Shown here: piece by piece, positions 17,363-27,600 of the stretch
Layout of the letters: each line of letters begins with the position of its first letter
Numbering within the stretch: the first letter of the stretch is position 1
Source: Clostridia bacterium
Lineage (GTDB): Bacteria; Bacillota; Clostridia; Oscillospirales; Acutalibacteraceae
Assembly: GCA_017549565.1 (NCBI GenBank)
Contig: JAFYUI010000030.1
Span: 1 to 39,801, forward strand
Reading direction: 5' to 3'
DNA: 39,801 nt
Translations under genes and position numbers: made by a program
The notes under the pieces: generated by a model
Databases searched by the model: none
Seen by the model: only the letters and a program-made list of their open reading frames with translations
What the model was told of the DNA's origin: nothing

Positions 17363-17947
17363 ATGAATTATAATAACGCACAGTTTGAAAAAGCATTCGG
17401 TAAATTTGAACAGTTAGATGAATCAACCCTGCCCGAATTTTGCTTTTGCGGCAGAAGTAACGTTGGTAAGTCTTCGCTTATTAATAAGGTTTTGGGTAGA
17501 AAATCTATTGCAAGGGTGAGTTCAAAACCCGGTAAAACCATCACCATTAACTTTTATAAAGTTGATAATGTTCGCCTTGTTGATTTACCGGGTTATGGCT
17601 ACGCCAAGGTAAATGACGCTGAAAAACAGCGTTGGAGTGAGCTTATGGAGGGTTACTTTAAATCCAACCGTAACATTAAAATGGTCTTTTCACTTATTGA
17701 TATGCGCCATCCCGCAACCGATTTTGATTTATGGATGCTTGACTTTTTATCGCAAATGGAACTACCTTATACTGTGATTTTAACCAAGGCGGATAAGCTA
17801 AATAAAACCGAAACCCAAAACCGCTTAACTCTTATTAAAGAAGAGCTTGGCGATTTTGCAGAAGAAACCGAAATTATCCCGTTTACCGTTAATAACTTTG
17901 ACGGTGCAGAGAAAATAAGGAAAATTATTGAAGGTGTTGACTTTTAA
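17363..17947 (+). CDS. engB: Ribosome-biogenesis GTPase EngB (YsxC/YihA)
   Basis: A 194-residue GTPase of the TRAFAC class needed for late assembly of the 50S subunit. All G motifs are seen: G1 GRSNVGKSS (about 30-38), G3 DLPGYGYA (about 75-82) and G4 TKAD (about 141-144). It starts with GGAG before the ATG at 17363. It is the last gene of the murI-lon transcript. The -35 of the next promoter is embedded in its final codons, so the end of engB overlaps control DNA for asnS. Confidence 0.95.
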   Translation: MNYNNAQFEKAFGKFEQLDESTLPEFCFCGRSNVGKSSLINKVLGRKSIARVSSKPGKTITINFYKVDNVRLVDLPGYGYAKVNDAEKQRWSELMEGYFKSNRNIKMVFSLIDMRHPATDFDLWMLDFLSQMELPYTVILTKADKLNKTETQNRLTLIKEELGDFAEETEIIPFTVNNFDGAEKIRKIIEGVDF

Positions 17948-17964
17948 TAAAATAATGGTATAAT
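17937..17964 (+). promoter_or_regulatory. Sigma-A promoter for asnS-asnA
   Basis: TTGACT at 17937-17942, a 16-bp spacer and TATAAT at 17959-17964, with TGG before the -10. The -35 is inside the end of engB. The start would be near 17971, at the 5' edge of the T-box leader. Confidence 0.7.
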
Positions 17965-17970
17965 TATAAT

Positions 17971-18230
17971 ATATTAAAATGCCTTGATGAAGAAAAGTAA
18001 CTTTTTTGATTTTTTATAGAGAGCCGACGATGGTGGAAATGCGGTAAATAGAAAAAGTGAAGAACACTTCGGAGCAGCAAACTGAAAAACTTTTGTTTAG
18101 TAGGGGCGCCGTTATTGATGCGTTAAATCAAGTTAAAGTGACCTTTTAAAAAGGTAATTTAGGTGGCACCGCGGATACTGCGTCTATTCGTCCTAATGTT
18201 TTAGGATGGATGGGCGCTATTTTTATTTTT
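17971..18230 (+). promoter_or_regulatory. T-box riboswitch, asparagine type
   Basis: The T-box sequence AGGTGGCACCGCG is at 18161-18173. Upstream are a Stem I region with AGAG (18020 area) and GGTGGAAA, and a specifier-loop candidate with AAC at 18063-18065 followed by A, which is an Asn codon. Downstream a hairpin (18180-18195 with 18202-18217) is followed by a T-rich tract, the terminator. Uncharged tRNA-Asn would favour the antiterminator and turn on asnS-asnA. The specifier position is my reading by eye. Confidence 0.9.
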
Positions 18231-18244
18231 GTGGAGTGAATTTA

Positions 18245-19621
18245 ATGAAACACATTGACATTTATGAAATTTTTGAAAACAAGGAACTTTTAAATAGCGA
18301 AGTTACTGTTTGCGGTTGGGTAAGAACTTCTCGTGATTCTAAAAACATGGCTTTTATCGAGCTTAACGACGGTACAACCTTAAAGCATTTGCAAATTGTT
18401 ATTAATAAAGCCGTTATGACCGATATTTCCGACTTTATGCGCCTTGGCACCTCTTTAAAGGTCGTGGGCACACTTGTAAAGTCTGCTGTTGCTGTTGATT
18501 CGGTTGAAATTAACGCAACCGCTATCGAAGTTTTAGGTGACTGTCCGCTTGAATATCCTTTACAAAAAAAGCGCCACACACTTGAATATCTTCGCACAAT
18601 TCCGCACCTTCGTGTTAGAACAAATACCTTTAACGCTGTTTTGCGTGTAAGAAGTGTTGTATCAGCCGCTGTGCACGAATTTTTCCAAGCTCGTCGCTTT
18701 ACCTATATTCACACACCTTTAATCACCGCCTCTGACTGTGAGGGCGCAGGTGAAATGTTTAAGGTTACCACCATCGGTTTTTCTAATGACTATAAAACTG
18801 AAGAAGAATATAACGCCGATGATTTCTTTGGCAGAAGAGCCGCTTTATCGGTTTCAGGTCAGCTTGAGGGTGAGGTTGCCGCAATGGCACTTGGTAAGAT
18901 TTACACCTTTGGTCCTTCTTTCCGCGCTGAAAAGAGTAATACACAACGCCACGTTGCTGAATTTTGGCATGTTGAGCCCGAGGTTGCCTTTGCCGAGCTT
19001 CCCGATATTATCGAAATTGCTGAAGAAATGATTAAATATATCATTAAATCAGTTTTAGAAAAATGCCCCGATGAAATGAAGTTCTTTGATGCACACTTTG
19101 AAAAGGGCTTAATTGAAAAGCTCAACGGTGTTGTTAATAATGATTTTGCTATTATGACCTATACCGAAGCCATTGAAGTTCTTAAAAATTCGGGCAAGGA
19201 TTTCCAATATCCTGTTGAGTGGGGCTGTGATTTGCAAACCGAACACGAAAGATATATTTCCGAGGAAATTTGCAAACGCCCTGTTTTCCTTACAAATTAC
19301 CCCAAGGAAATTAAGTCCTTCTATATGAAGCAAAATGCCGACGGTAAAACCGTTGCCGCTACCGACCTTTTGGTACCCGGTGTTGGTGAAATTATTGGTT
19401 GTAGCGAGCGTGAAGCTGATTTAGATAAATTGCTCCAGGCAATGCAGGTTCGTGGTATGAGCATTGAAGAATACGAGCATTATATCGCTCTTCGCCGTTT
19501 TGGTTCTGTGCCACACAGCGGCTTTGGTCTTGGTCTTGAAAGAATTATTATGTATGTTACAGGCGTGCAAAATATTCGTGATGTAATTTTGTATCCAAGA
19601 ACTGTTGGAAATATTTATTAA
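18245..19621 (+). CDS. asnS: Asparagine-tRNA ligase
   Basis: Charges tRNA-Asn directly. The 458-residue protein has an N-terminal OB-fold (VTVCGWVRTSR, about 18-28) and the class II catalytic core: motif 2 as FRAEKS with the HVAEFWHVEPE stretch, and motif 3 as GFGLGLERII near the C-terminus. The AsnS-type core separates it from AspS. An upstream in-frame ATG at 18206 lies inside the T-box terminator; the ATG at 18245 follows GTGGAGTG, so I chose it. It is preceded by an Asn T-box and followed by asnA. Confidence 0.97.
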   Translation: MKHIDIYEIFENKELLNSEVTVCGWVRTSRDSKNMAFIELNDGTTLKHLQIVINKAVMTDISDFMRLGTSLKVVGTLVKSAVAVDSVEINATAIEVLGDCPLEYPLQKKRHTLEYLRTIPHLRVRTNTFNAVLRVRSVVSAAVHEFFQARRFTYIHTPLITASDCEGAGEMFKVTTIGFSNDYKTEEEYNADDFFGRRAALSVSGQLEGEVAAMALGKIYTFGPSFRAEKSNTQRHVAEFWHVEPEVAFAELPDIIEIAEEMIKYIIKSVLEKCPDEMKFFDAHFEKGLIEKLNGVVNNDFAIMTYTEAIEVLKNSGKDFQYPVEWGCDLQTEHERYISEEICKRPVFLTNYPKEIKSFYMKQNADGKTVAATDLLVPGVGEIIGCSEREADLDKLLQAMQVRGMSIEEYEHYIALRRFGSVPHSGFGLGLERIIMYVTGVQNIRDVILYPRTVGNIY

Positions 19622-19636
19622 AGGTTTTGATTTTTT

Positions 19637-20626
19637 ATGACAAAATATGTTTCAAAGCTTAATGAGTTTGATACTCAAAACGCAATAGCGCTTATTAAAG
19701 ACACCTTTACGCGTGAGCTTTGCAATGCACTTGATTTATCTCGTGTTTCGGCACCGCTTTTTGTTAAGCACGCAAGCGGTCTTAATGACGATTTAAATGG
19801 TGTTGAGCGTCCTGTTTCCTTTGATATTTTGGAAACGGGGGAAATAGCCGAGGTTGTGCACAGTCTTGCAAAGTGGAAGCGTATGGCGCTTTTAAAATAC
19901 GGATTTCCGCTTCATACAGGTCTTTATACTGATATGAATGCTATCCGCCGTGATGAAGAATGTGATGCTATTCACTCAATTTATGTTGACCAATGGGACT
20001 GGGAAAAGATTATTACCGCCGAAGACCGAAATATTGAATATTTAAAGGCAACTGTTCGCAGTATTTATGGTGCGCTTTTAAGAACCTTGGATGTTGTGAA
20101 AGCAAAATATCCTGTCTTAAACCCCGAGCTTCCAAAGCAAATTGCTTTTGTTACCACACAGGAATTAGAGGATAAATATCCCGACAAAACAGGCAAGGAA
20201 AGGGAATATGAAGCCGCAAAGGAATATGGCGCAGTATTTATTATGCAAATCGGTTGTCGTTTAAAATCGGGCAAAAAGCACGACGGCAGAGCGCCTGACT
20301 ATGATGACTGGTCGCTAAACGGAGACATTATTTTACATAACAAGGTTTTGGATATCCCGTTTGAAATTTCATCAATGGGTATTCGTGTTGACCGCGAAGC
20401 ATTGCTTTCGCAGTTAAAGACAGAGGGTAAGGAAGAACGCTTAAATTATGAATTCCACAAAATGCTCTTAAATGGTGCTTTACCGCTTACTGTCGGCGGT
20501 GGCATCGGTCAGTCACGACTTTGTATGTTCTTACTTGAAAAAGCCCATGTGGGCGAGGTACAGGTTTCAATTTGGCCTGAAAAAGAAATTTCTAAATGCA
20601 GATCAAAGGGCATTAACTTATTATAA
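19637..20626 (+). CDS. asnA: Aspartate-ammonia ligase (asparagine synthetase A)
   Basis: Makes asparagine from aspartate, ammonia and ATP. The 329 residues are the usual AsnA length and show family segments such as SAPLFV, GLNDDLNGVERPVSFD, and the late GGGIGQSRLCMFLLEKAHVGEVQVS. The fold is related to class II synthetases. It lies 15 bases after asnS with only a weak AAGG before its ATG, so it is probably on the same T-box transcript. Both the supply of asparagine and its charging would respond to uncharged tRNA-Asn. Confidence 0.96.
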   Translation: MTKYVSKLNEFDTQNAIALIKDTFTRELCNALDLSRVSAPLFVKHASGLNDDLNGVERPVSFDILETGEIAEVVHSLAKWKRMALLKYGFPLHTGLYTDMNAIRRDEECDAIHSIYVDQWDWEKIITAEDRNIEYLKATVRSIYGALLRTLDVVKAKYPVLNPELPKQIAFVTTQELEDKYPDKTGKEREYEAAKEYGAVFIMQIGCRLKSGKKHDGRAPDYDDWSLNGDIILHNKVLDIPFEISSMGIRVDREALLSQLKTEGKEERLNYEFHKMLLNGALPLTVGGGIGQSRLCMFLLEKAHVGEVQVSIWPEKEISKCRSKGINLL

Positions 20627-20649
20627 TAAAAAAGTGAAGGATAAAAACA

Positions 20650-22485
20650 ATGAATAAGAGAATTGTTAACCTGTTTACAAATATATTTTATGATATCTTT
20701 GTAACGGTTTTATCTACAATATTGACTTTTTCGGTATTTGAAAATCAATATGAAACTTATGAATTGCCAAAGATTTTCTTTATAGCACTTTTACCTATTG
20801 TTACGGTATTTTTTCTTTATGTTTTCAAAATTTATTATGTGTTATGGGCCTCATCGGGATTTTTTGAATCTGTGAAAATTGCCATTGCACTGTTTTTGGG
20901 TGTTTTTACCGCTGAAATTGCAAATGTCGCAGTTTTTAGAAGCAAGTTTCATCTTGATATTCCAATTTTAATTATAAATTATTTATTTATACTAATTTTA
21001 ATCTTAGTTCAGCGTTTTGGTTTGAAATATTTTATAACTTATAAAAATGCGAGTGGCAAGAAAAGCCAAATTTCAGGCAATGTTATGATTATTGGTGCGG
21101 GTAATGCAGGACAATCGCTTGTTAAAGAACTATCGTATCATAAAAATACAAAAGTCTGTTGTGTTATTGATGATGATAAAGCATTACACGGTCAGTATTG
21201 CGGTGGCGCATTGGTTGTTGGCGGCAAAGAAAAAATCGTAACGGCAGCCGAAAAATACAAGATTACAAATATAATATTTGCTATACCATCTTGTCCTTAT
21301 GAAAAGCGAGTTGAAATTTTAAATATTTGCCAGGCAACAAACTGTGAGCTTAAAATTTTACCTCCGCTTTATGAACTGCATGATGTTGATGAATTTAAGA
21401 GCAAAATCCGCAAGGTTGAAATCGAAGACCTGCTTGGCCGACCGCCAATTAGAATTGATGTTGAAAAGGTTGCCGCATATCTTAATGATAAGGTTGTTTT
21501 AGTAACGGGTGGCGGCGGAACCATAGGTAGTGAACTTTGCCGACAAATTGCTTCACAAAAGCCGAAGCAGTTAATTATTTTTGATGTTTATGAAAATAAT
21601 GCTTATGAAATTCAAAACGAACTTAAATATAATTATCCCGAACTTAATTTAGTAACTTTAATTGGCTCGGTTCGTGACAGTAGAAGAATGGATTATTTAT
21701 TCCGTACATATAAACCGCAAATTGTTTATCATGCTGCGGCACACAAGCATGTGCCTTTAATGGAGGACAGTCCCAACGAATCAATTAAAAACAATGTTTT
21801 TGGCACATATAAAACTGTTCAGTGCGCACACAAATATGGTGCGGAAAAATTCGTTTTAATTTCAACCGATAAAGCAGTTAACCCAACAAATATAATGGGC
21901 GCAAGTAAACGAATTTGCGAAATGATTGTGCAAAGCTATAATAATCGTTCTAAAACTGAATTTGTTGCGGTTCGTTTTGGTAATGTGCTTGGCAGTAACG
22001 GAAGTGTTATTCCTGTCTTTAAAAAGCAAATTGAGCACGGTGGCCCTGTTACTGTTACACACCCAAATATTATTCGCTATTTTATGACTGTTCCCGAAGC
22101 TGTAAGCTTGGTTTTACAGGCGGGTGCTTCCGCTAAGGGTGGCGAAATATTTGTGCTTGATATGGGTGAACCGGTTAAAATTTTGGACCTTGCTGAAAAT
22201 CTTATTCGTTTGTCGGGCTTTACACCTTATAAGGATATTCAAATTGAATTTACCGGTCTTCGCCCGGGTGAAAAGCTTTATGAAGAACTTTTAATGAGCG
22301 AAGAGGGTTTAAAACAAACCGAAAACGAGCTTATTCATATAGGCCGACCAATCAGCTTTGATGAGGATGAATTATTTGAAACATTAGATATAATGGCAAG
22401 TCAAATGTATAATGAAGAGGCAAATATTTTGTCACTTGTTAAAAAAATCGTTCCAACATATCAAATCCCATTAAATAAGCAATAA
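20650..22485 (+). CDS. Membrane nucleotide-sugar 4,6-dehydratase (CapD/PglF-like)
   Basis: A 611-residue protein with four N-terminal membrane helices (about 10-130), a first Rossmann-like domain (from about 140, with MIIGAGNAGQSL), and a C-terminal SDR domain. NAD binding is at VTGGGGTIGSEL (about 283-294). The catalytic set is the membrane-dehydratase type: STDKAVNPTNIMGASK, with Met416 where soluble SDRs have Tyr, and Lys420. This pattern belongs to UDP-HexNAc 4,6-dehydratases that start diNAcBac- or QuiNAc-type sugars for glycans. The exact sugar cannot be read. It follows asnA by 23 bases with GAAGGA before the ATG. No glycan cluster surrounds it. Confidence 0.85.
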   Translation: MNKRIVNLFTNIFYDIFVTVLSTILTFSVFENQYETYELPKIFFIALLPIVTVFFLYVFKIYYVLWASSGFFESVKIAIALFLGVFTAEIANVAVFRSKFHLDIPILIINYLFILILILVQRFGLKYFITYKNASGKKSQISGNVMIIGAGNAGQSLVKELSYHKNTKVCCVIDDDKALHGQYCGGALVVGGKEKIVTAAEKYKITNIIFAIPSCPYEKRVEILNICQATNCELKILPPLYELHDVDEFKSKIRKVEIEDLLGRPPIRIDVEKVAAYLNDKVVLVTGGGGTIGSELCRQIASQKPKQLIIFDVYENNAYEIQNELKYNYPELNLVTLIGSVRDSRRMDYLFRTYKPQIVYHAAAHKHVPLMEDSPNESIKNNVFGTYKTVQCAHKYGAEKFVLISTDKAVNPTNIMGASKRICEMIVQSYNNRSKTEFVAVRFGNVLGSNGSVIPVFKKQIEHGGPVTVTHPNIIRYFMTVPEAVSLVLQAGASAKGGEIFVLDMGEPVKILDLAENLIRLSGFTPYKDIQIEFTGLRPGEKLYEELLMSEEGLKQTENELIHIGRPISFDEDELFETLDIMASQMYNEEANILSLVKKIVPTYQIPLNKQ

Positions 22486-22510
22486 TTTCAAATATTTTTT
22501 CAAAAAAGTG

Positions 22511-22539
22511 TTGATTTTTTAAACATTTTGTGATATGAT
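22511..22539 (+). promoter_or_regulatory. Sigma-A promoter for rpsT
   Basis: TTGATT at 22511-22516, a 17-bp spacer and TATGAT at 22534-22539, with TGA before the -10. It points at rpsT. Confidence 0.7.
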
Positions 22540-22574
22540 AACTTGTACGTGAGAAAATGATAGGAGGTGTCATG

Positions 22575-22838
22575 ATGCCCAACATTAAATCTGCTAAAAA
22601 GCGTGTACTCGTAAGCAAAGAAAATTATGAACATAACAAAGCATACCGTTCTGCTTTAAGAACCGCTGTTAAAAAGGCTGACGCTGCTATTGATGCAAAG
22701 TCTGACGATATGGCTGCTGTTGTAACTGCTGCTGTTAAAAAGATTGACCAAGCTGCTAACAAGGGTATTATCCATAAGAACAATGCAGCAAGAAAGAAAT
22801 CTGCTTTAGTTACTCGTTATAACAAAGCAAACGCTTAA
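22575..22838 (+). CDS. rpsT: Small ribosomal subunit protein bS20
   Basis: 30S subunit protein of 87 residues. It begins MPNIKSAKKRVLVSKENYEHNKAYRS and is rich in Ala and Lys, as bS20 is. Three in-frame ATGs are close together (22557, 22572, 22575). AGGAGG ends at 22567, which leaves a normal seven-base gap only for 22575, and that also gives the conserved MPNIKSA start. It is followed by a perfect terminator. Confidence 0.95.
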   Translation: MPNIKSAKKRVLVSKENYEHNKAYRSALRTAVKKADAAIDAKSDDMAAVVTAAVKKIDQAANKGIIHKNNAARKKSALVTRYNKANA

Positions 22839-22852
22839 TTTTAAAGAAATTT

Positions 22853-22881
22853 AAACGCTATCGTTTTCGATAGCGTTTTTT
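22853..22881 (+). terminator. Intrinsic terminator after rpsT
   Basis: AAACGCTATCG (22853-22863) pairs with CGATAGCGTTT (22868-22878) around a T4 loop and runs into a T-tract. Confidence 0.92.
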
Positions 22882-22892
22882 CTTTTGAATAT

Positions 22893-22925
22893 AAAAAAGG
22901 AAGTGCCTTTAAAGACACTTCCTTT
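22893..22925 (-). terminator. Intrinsic terminator after fhs (end of the purine operon)
   Basis: AAAGGAAGTG (22896-22905) pairs with CACTTCCTTT (22916-22925). The T-tract of the minus-strand transcript is the A-run at 22893-22898. It ends the 14-kb pur-glyA-fhs transcript. Confidence 0.85.
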
Positions 22926-22930
22926 AATTT

Positions 22931-24607
22931 TTAGAATAAACCTGTAATTACACCGTTTTCATCAACATCAATTTTTTCGGCGGCAGGCACTTTGGGAAGC
23001 CCGGGCATTGTCATAATATCACCGGTCAACACAACAATGAAACCTGCACCTGCAGAAATTTTAACATTTTTAACGGTAATTTTAAAGTTATCAGGTGCGC
23101 CAAGCTTTAAAGCATCATCTGAAAAGCTGTATTGTGTTTTAGCAACACAAATTGGGCACTTATCAAAGCCCAAAGCGGTTAGCATATCGATTTGTTTTTT
23201 AGCTGCAGATGTGATTATTACACCGTCACCGCCATAGATTTTTTGTGTAACAGCGGTAATCTTTTCTTCGATAGTAGTATCAAGCTCGTAAGAGAAGGTG
23301 AAATCGCCCTTTTCTTCTTCGCAAAGGCGTACAACCTCTTTTGCAAGCTCTTCGCCGCCCTTACCGCCATCAGCCCAAACGGTTGAAAGCACAACATTTA
23401 CGCCGAGCTCTTTACACTTGTCGATAATAAAGTTAATTTCATTATCGGTATCGGTTGGGAAGCGGTTTACTGCAACAACACAGGGGAGTTTATAAACATT
23501 TTTAATGTTTGAAACGTGGCGTAAAAGGTTTGGTATGCCTTTTTCAAGTGCAGTAAGGTCTTCGCTTGCTAATGCGGTTTTGGGAAGCCCACCGTGCATT
23601 TTAAGGGCACGTACGGTAGCAACCACAACAACAGCTGATGGAGTAAGACCTGCCATACGGCATTTAATGTCTAAAAACTTTTCAGCGCCAAGGTCAGCAC
23701 CAAAGCCCGCCTCGGTAATAGCATAATCACCGAGCTTTAATGCCATTTTTGTGGCAGTTACCGAGTTGCAGCCGTGTGCAATGTTAGCAAAAGGACCGCC
23801 GTGAACAAGTGCGGGTGTACCTTCCAAAGTTTGAACAAGGTTTGGCTTAATAGCATCCTTTAAAAGTGCTGTCATAGCGCCTTGTGCTTTAATATCGGCA
23901 CAGGTTACGGGTTTATCATCATAGGTATAACCCACAATAATTTTTGAAAGGCGTTCTTTAAGGTCGATAATGTCACTTGCAAGGCATAAAACAGCCATAA
24001 TTTCACTTGCAACAGTAATATCAAAGCCGTCTTCACGGGGAACACCGTTCATTCTGCCGCCCAAACCGTTAATAACATTACGGAGTTGGCGGTCGTTCAT
24101 ATCAACACAGCGTTTCCAAGTGATTTTCTTAACATCTATACCCAAAGCGTTGCCTTGTTGGATGTGGTTATCAAGCATAGCAGCCAAAAGGTTATTGGCT
24201 GCACCAATAGCGTGGAAGTCACCTGTAAAGTGAAGATTAATGTCCTCCATAGGAACAACCTGTGCATAACCGCCGCCTGCGGCACCGCCCTTAATACCAA
24301 AAACGGGGCCCAAGGATGGCTCACGAAGTGCAACACAAACATTTTTGCCAATGCGTGACATACCGTCAGCAAGACCGATTGTTGTGGTGGTTTTACCTTC
24401 GCCTGCGGGGGTTGGGGTAATGGCGGTAACTAAAATAAGTTTGCCATCTTTTTTATTGGTTTCTTTTGCAAGGGATAAATCAATTTTTGCTTTATATTTA
24501 CCATATTGTTCAAGGTATTTATCATCAATACCTGCTTTTTTTGCAATTTCTGTAATGGGCTGCATTACGCAGCCCTGTGCAATTTCAATGTCGGATAAAT
24601 AAGCCAT
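22931..24607 (-). CDS. fhs: Formate-tetrahydrofolate ligase
   Basis: Makes 10-formyl-THF from formate, THF and ATP. The 558 residues match the family length. The P-loop-like segment [14 protein letters not shown] is at about 70-83, and other family segments such as [20 protein letters not shown] and [13 protein letters not shown] are intact. GGTGG precedes the ATG, 13 bases after purL. It is the last gene of the purine operon, where its product feeds the PurN and AICAR transformylase steps. In acetogens the same enzyme serves the Wood-Ljungdahl path, but nothing here supports that pathway. Confidence 0.97.
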   Translation of the reverse strand: MAYLSDIEIAQGCVMQPITEIAKKAGIDDKYLEQYGKYKAKIDLSLAKETNKKDGKLILVTAITPTPAGEGKTTTTIGLADGMSRIGKNVCVALREPSLGPVFGIKGGAAGGGYAQVVPMEDINLHFTGDFHAIGAANNLLAAMLDNHIQQGNALGIDVKKITWKRCVDMNDRQLRNVINGLGGRMNGVPREDGFDITVASEIMAVLCLASDIIDLKERLSKIIVGYTYDDKPVTCADIKAQGAMTALLKDAIKPNLVQTLEGTPALVHGGPFANIAHGCNSVTATKMALKLGDYAITEAGFGADLGAEKFLDIKCRMAGLTPSAVVVVATVRALKMHGGLPKTALASEDLTALEKGIPNLLRHVSNIKNVYKLPCVVAVNRFPTDTDNEINFIIDKCKELGVNVVLSTVWADGGKGGEELAKEVVRLCEEEKGDFTFSYELDTTIEEKITAVTQKIYGGDGVIITSAAKKQIDMLTALGFDKCPICVAKTQYSFSDDALKLGAPDNFKITVKNVKISAGAGFIVVLTGDIMTMPGLPKVPAAEKIDVDENGVITGLF

Positions 24608-24620
24608 TTATATTACCACC

Positions 24621-27600
24621 TTATTTAAAATATTCAACTGCCGATTTAAACATCTTAATGTCATAATCGCCCAAAACATTTTTGTAAAGGCCATAACCAA
24701 CACGCTCGCTGTGGCCCATCTTACCAAATACACGGCCATCGGGTGAGGTGATACCTTCGATAGCGTACATTGAGTCGTTGGGGTTAAAGTGAATATCAGT
24801 TGTGGCATTGCCGTTTAAATCAACATATTGTGTTGCGATTTGACCGTTTTCAGCAAGTTTTTTAATAAATTCTTCACTTGCAAGGAAGCGACCCTCACCG
24901 TGTGAAATCGGCACATTATATACATCGCCAACATTGGTGTTTTTAAGCCAAGGAGATTTATTAGAAGCAATACGAGTTCTTACAATGCGTGATTGGTGAC
25001 GCGCAATAGTGTTAAATGTAAGTGTTGGGCAGTTTTCATCGGTATCAATAATTTTGCCAAAGGGAACAAGGCCAAGCTTAATAAGTGCTTGGAAACCATT
25101 ACAAATACCACACATAAGACCATCACGGTTGTCGAGAAGGTCGGTTACACCATCTTTAATTGCAGCATTGCGGAAGAAGGCAGTAATGAATTTACCGCTG
25201 CCGTCGGGCTCGTCACCGCCAGAGAAACCGCCCGGGATAAATACCATTTGGCTTGTTTTAAGCTCATTAGCAAAGTTTTCAACACTTCTTGCGATTTGTT
25301 CGCTTGATTGGTTGTTGATTACGAAAATCTTGGGCTCGGCGCCTGCATCACGCATAACCTTTGCTGAATCAAATTCGCAGTTAGTACCTGGGAAAACAGG
25401 GATTAAAACCTTTGGCTTTGCAACTTTAATTGCAGGGGCAGGATAATTGCTTGCTGTGTAATTAAAGTTAACAACATTTTTGCCTGTGTTTTGAATGTTG
25501 CACTTAAATACACTTTCAAGCTTGTCTTCATAAATGCCCAAAAGTTCGTTTAATGAAATACTTTCATTTGCATAGGTGAGTTTGCCGTCATCGGTAACCT
25601 CACCAACCAAAATGCCATCAATTTCAGCATCGGTTTCAACAATGAATGAGCCGTAAGAATAATCGAAAATAGCTTCTTTTGAAAGGTTTTCGTTAAATTT
25701 AAATCCAAGACCGTTACCAAAAGACATTTTCATAATTGCTTCGGCAATACCACCAATGGTTGGGGTGTAAGCCGACTTGATTTTGCCTTCTCTTGAAAGC
25801 TTAGTTACGAGATTAAAGGTATTTAAAAGCGATGAAGTAAGGGGTAATTCATTTTCATCATAAACAGGGCAGAGGAGATAAACCTTATTGCCTGCTTTTT
25901 TAAATTCAGGTGAAATGATATTATCAACCTTATCGGTTGTAACTGCAAAGGAAACAAGGGTGGGTGGAACATCTAAATCTTCGAAAGTACCACTCATAGA
26001 GTCCTTACCACCGATTGAGCCAATGCCTAAATTCATTTGTGCCTTAAATGCACCTAAAAGTGCGGCAAAGGGTTTGCCCCAACGCTTGCCATCTTTACCC
26101 GGGCGTTCAAAATATTCTTGGAAGGTTAAATAAACATCTTTAAATTCAGCACCTGTGGCAATAAGCTTTGCAACCGATTCAACAACTGCCAAATAAGCAC
26201 CATGGTATGGGCTTTGTTCGGTAATAAATGGGTTATAACCCCAAGCCATAAGTGAGCAATCGTTAGTATGTTTTTTCTCAACACTAATCTTTTGTACCAT
26301 TGCTTGAATTGGTGTAAGCTGATTTTTACCGCCAAACGGCATTAAAACAGTACCTGCACCGATTGTGGAGTCAAACTGTTCTGAAAGACCGCGTTTTGAA
26401 CAAATATTAAGGTCATCAGCAATTGCTTTATATGCTTCGGTAAATGAGCCAACAACTGCCTTTGGCATTAAGTTTGGTTTTTCGGGGGTAATTGTAATAT
26501 GTTTTTCAGCACCATTTGAATTTAAGAATTCACGGCTTAAATCAACGATAGTGTTGCCGTTCCAAACCATTTTAAGACGGGGCTCGGCCTTAACCTCGGC
26601 AACCTTAACGGCTTGCAAGTTTTCTTCATTAGCAAGCTTTAAGAATGCATCAAGGTTTTCTTTTTCAATAACAACTGCCATTCTTTCTTGCGATTCGGAA
26701 ATAGCAAGCTCGGTACCATCAAGACCTTCATATTTTTTAGGAACAGCGTTAAGGTCAATTAAAAGACCGTCAGCAAGCTCGCCAATAGCAACTGAAACAC
26801 CGCCTGCACCAAAGTCGTTACAGCGCTTAATCATTTTAGTGGCAACGGGGTTTCTGAAAAGGCGTTGCAACTTTCTTTCTTCGGGTGCGTTACCTTTTTG
26901 AACTTCTGCACCACAACTTTCAAGTGAATCCAAAGTGTGTGATTTTGAAGAACCGGTAGCACCGCCGCAACCGTCACGACCTGTTGAGCCGCCAAGCAAG
27001 ATTACAATATCGCCATCTTCAGGGCATTCGCGGCGAACATTTTCAGCGGGGGCAGCAGCAACAACTGCACCAATTTCCATACGCTTTGCAGCATATCCGT
27101 CGTGATAAATTTCATCAACAATACCGGTAGCAAGACCAATTTGGTTGCCGTAAGAAGAATAACCATCAGCCGCGGTGGTGACAATTTTTCTTTGTGGCAA
27201 TTTGCCGGCCATTGTTTCTTTAACCGATTTTAACGGGTTGGCAGCACCTGTTACACGCATTGCACCATAAACATAGCTTCTGCCTGATAATGGGTCACGA
27301 ATAGCACCACCAATACAGGTTGCAGCACCGCCAAAGGGTTCAATTTCAGTTGGGTGGTTGTGGGTTTCGTTTTTAAATAATAACAACCATTTTTCAGTTA
27401 CACCATCAACCTCAACATCAATTTTAACGGTACAAGCGTTGATTTCTTCGGATTCATCCAACTTATCAAGCTTGCCGTCTTTTTTAAGCTGTCTAACAGC
27501 GATGGTTGCCAAATCCATAAGGCAAATTGGCTTTGTACGGCCCAAATCTTTACGCACTTGTAAGTATTCGTTATAGGTGTTTTGTAAAAGCTCATCTTCG

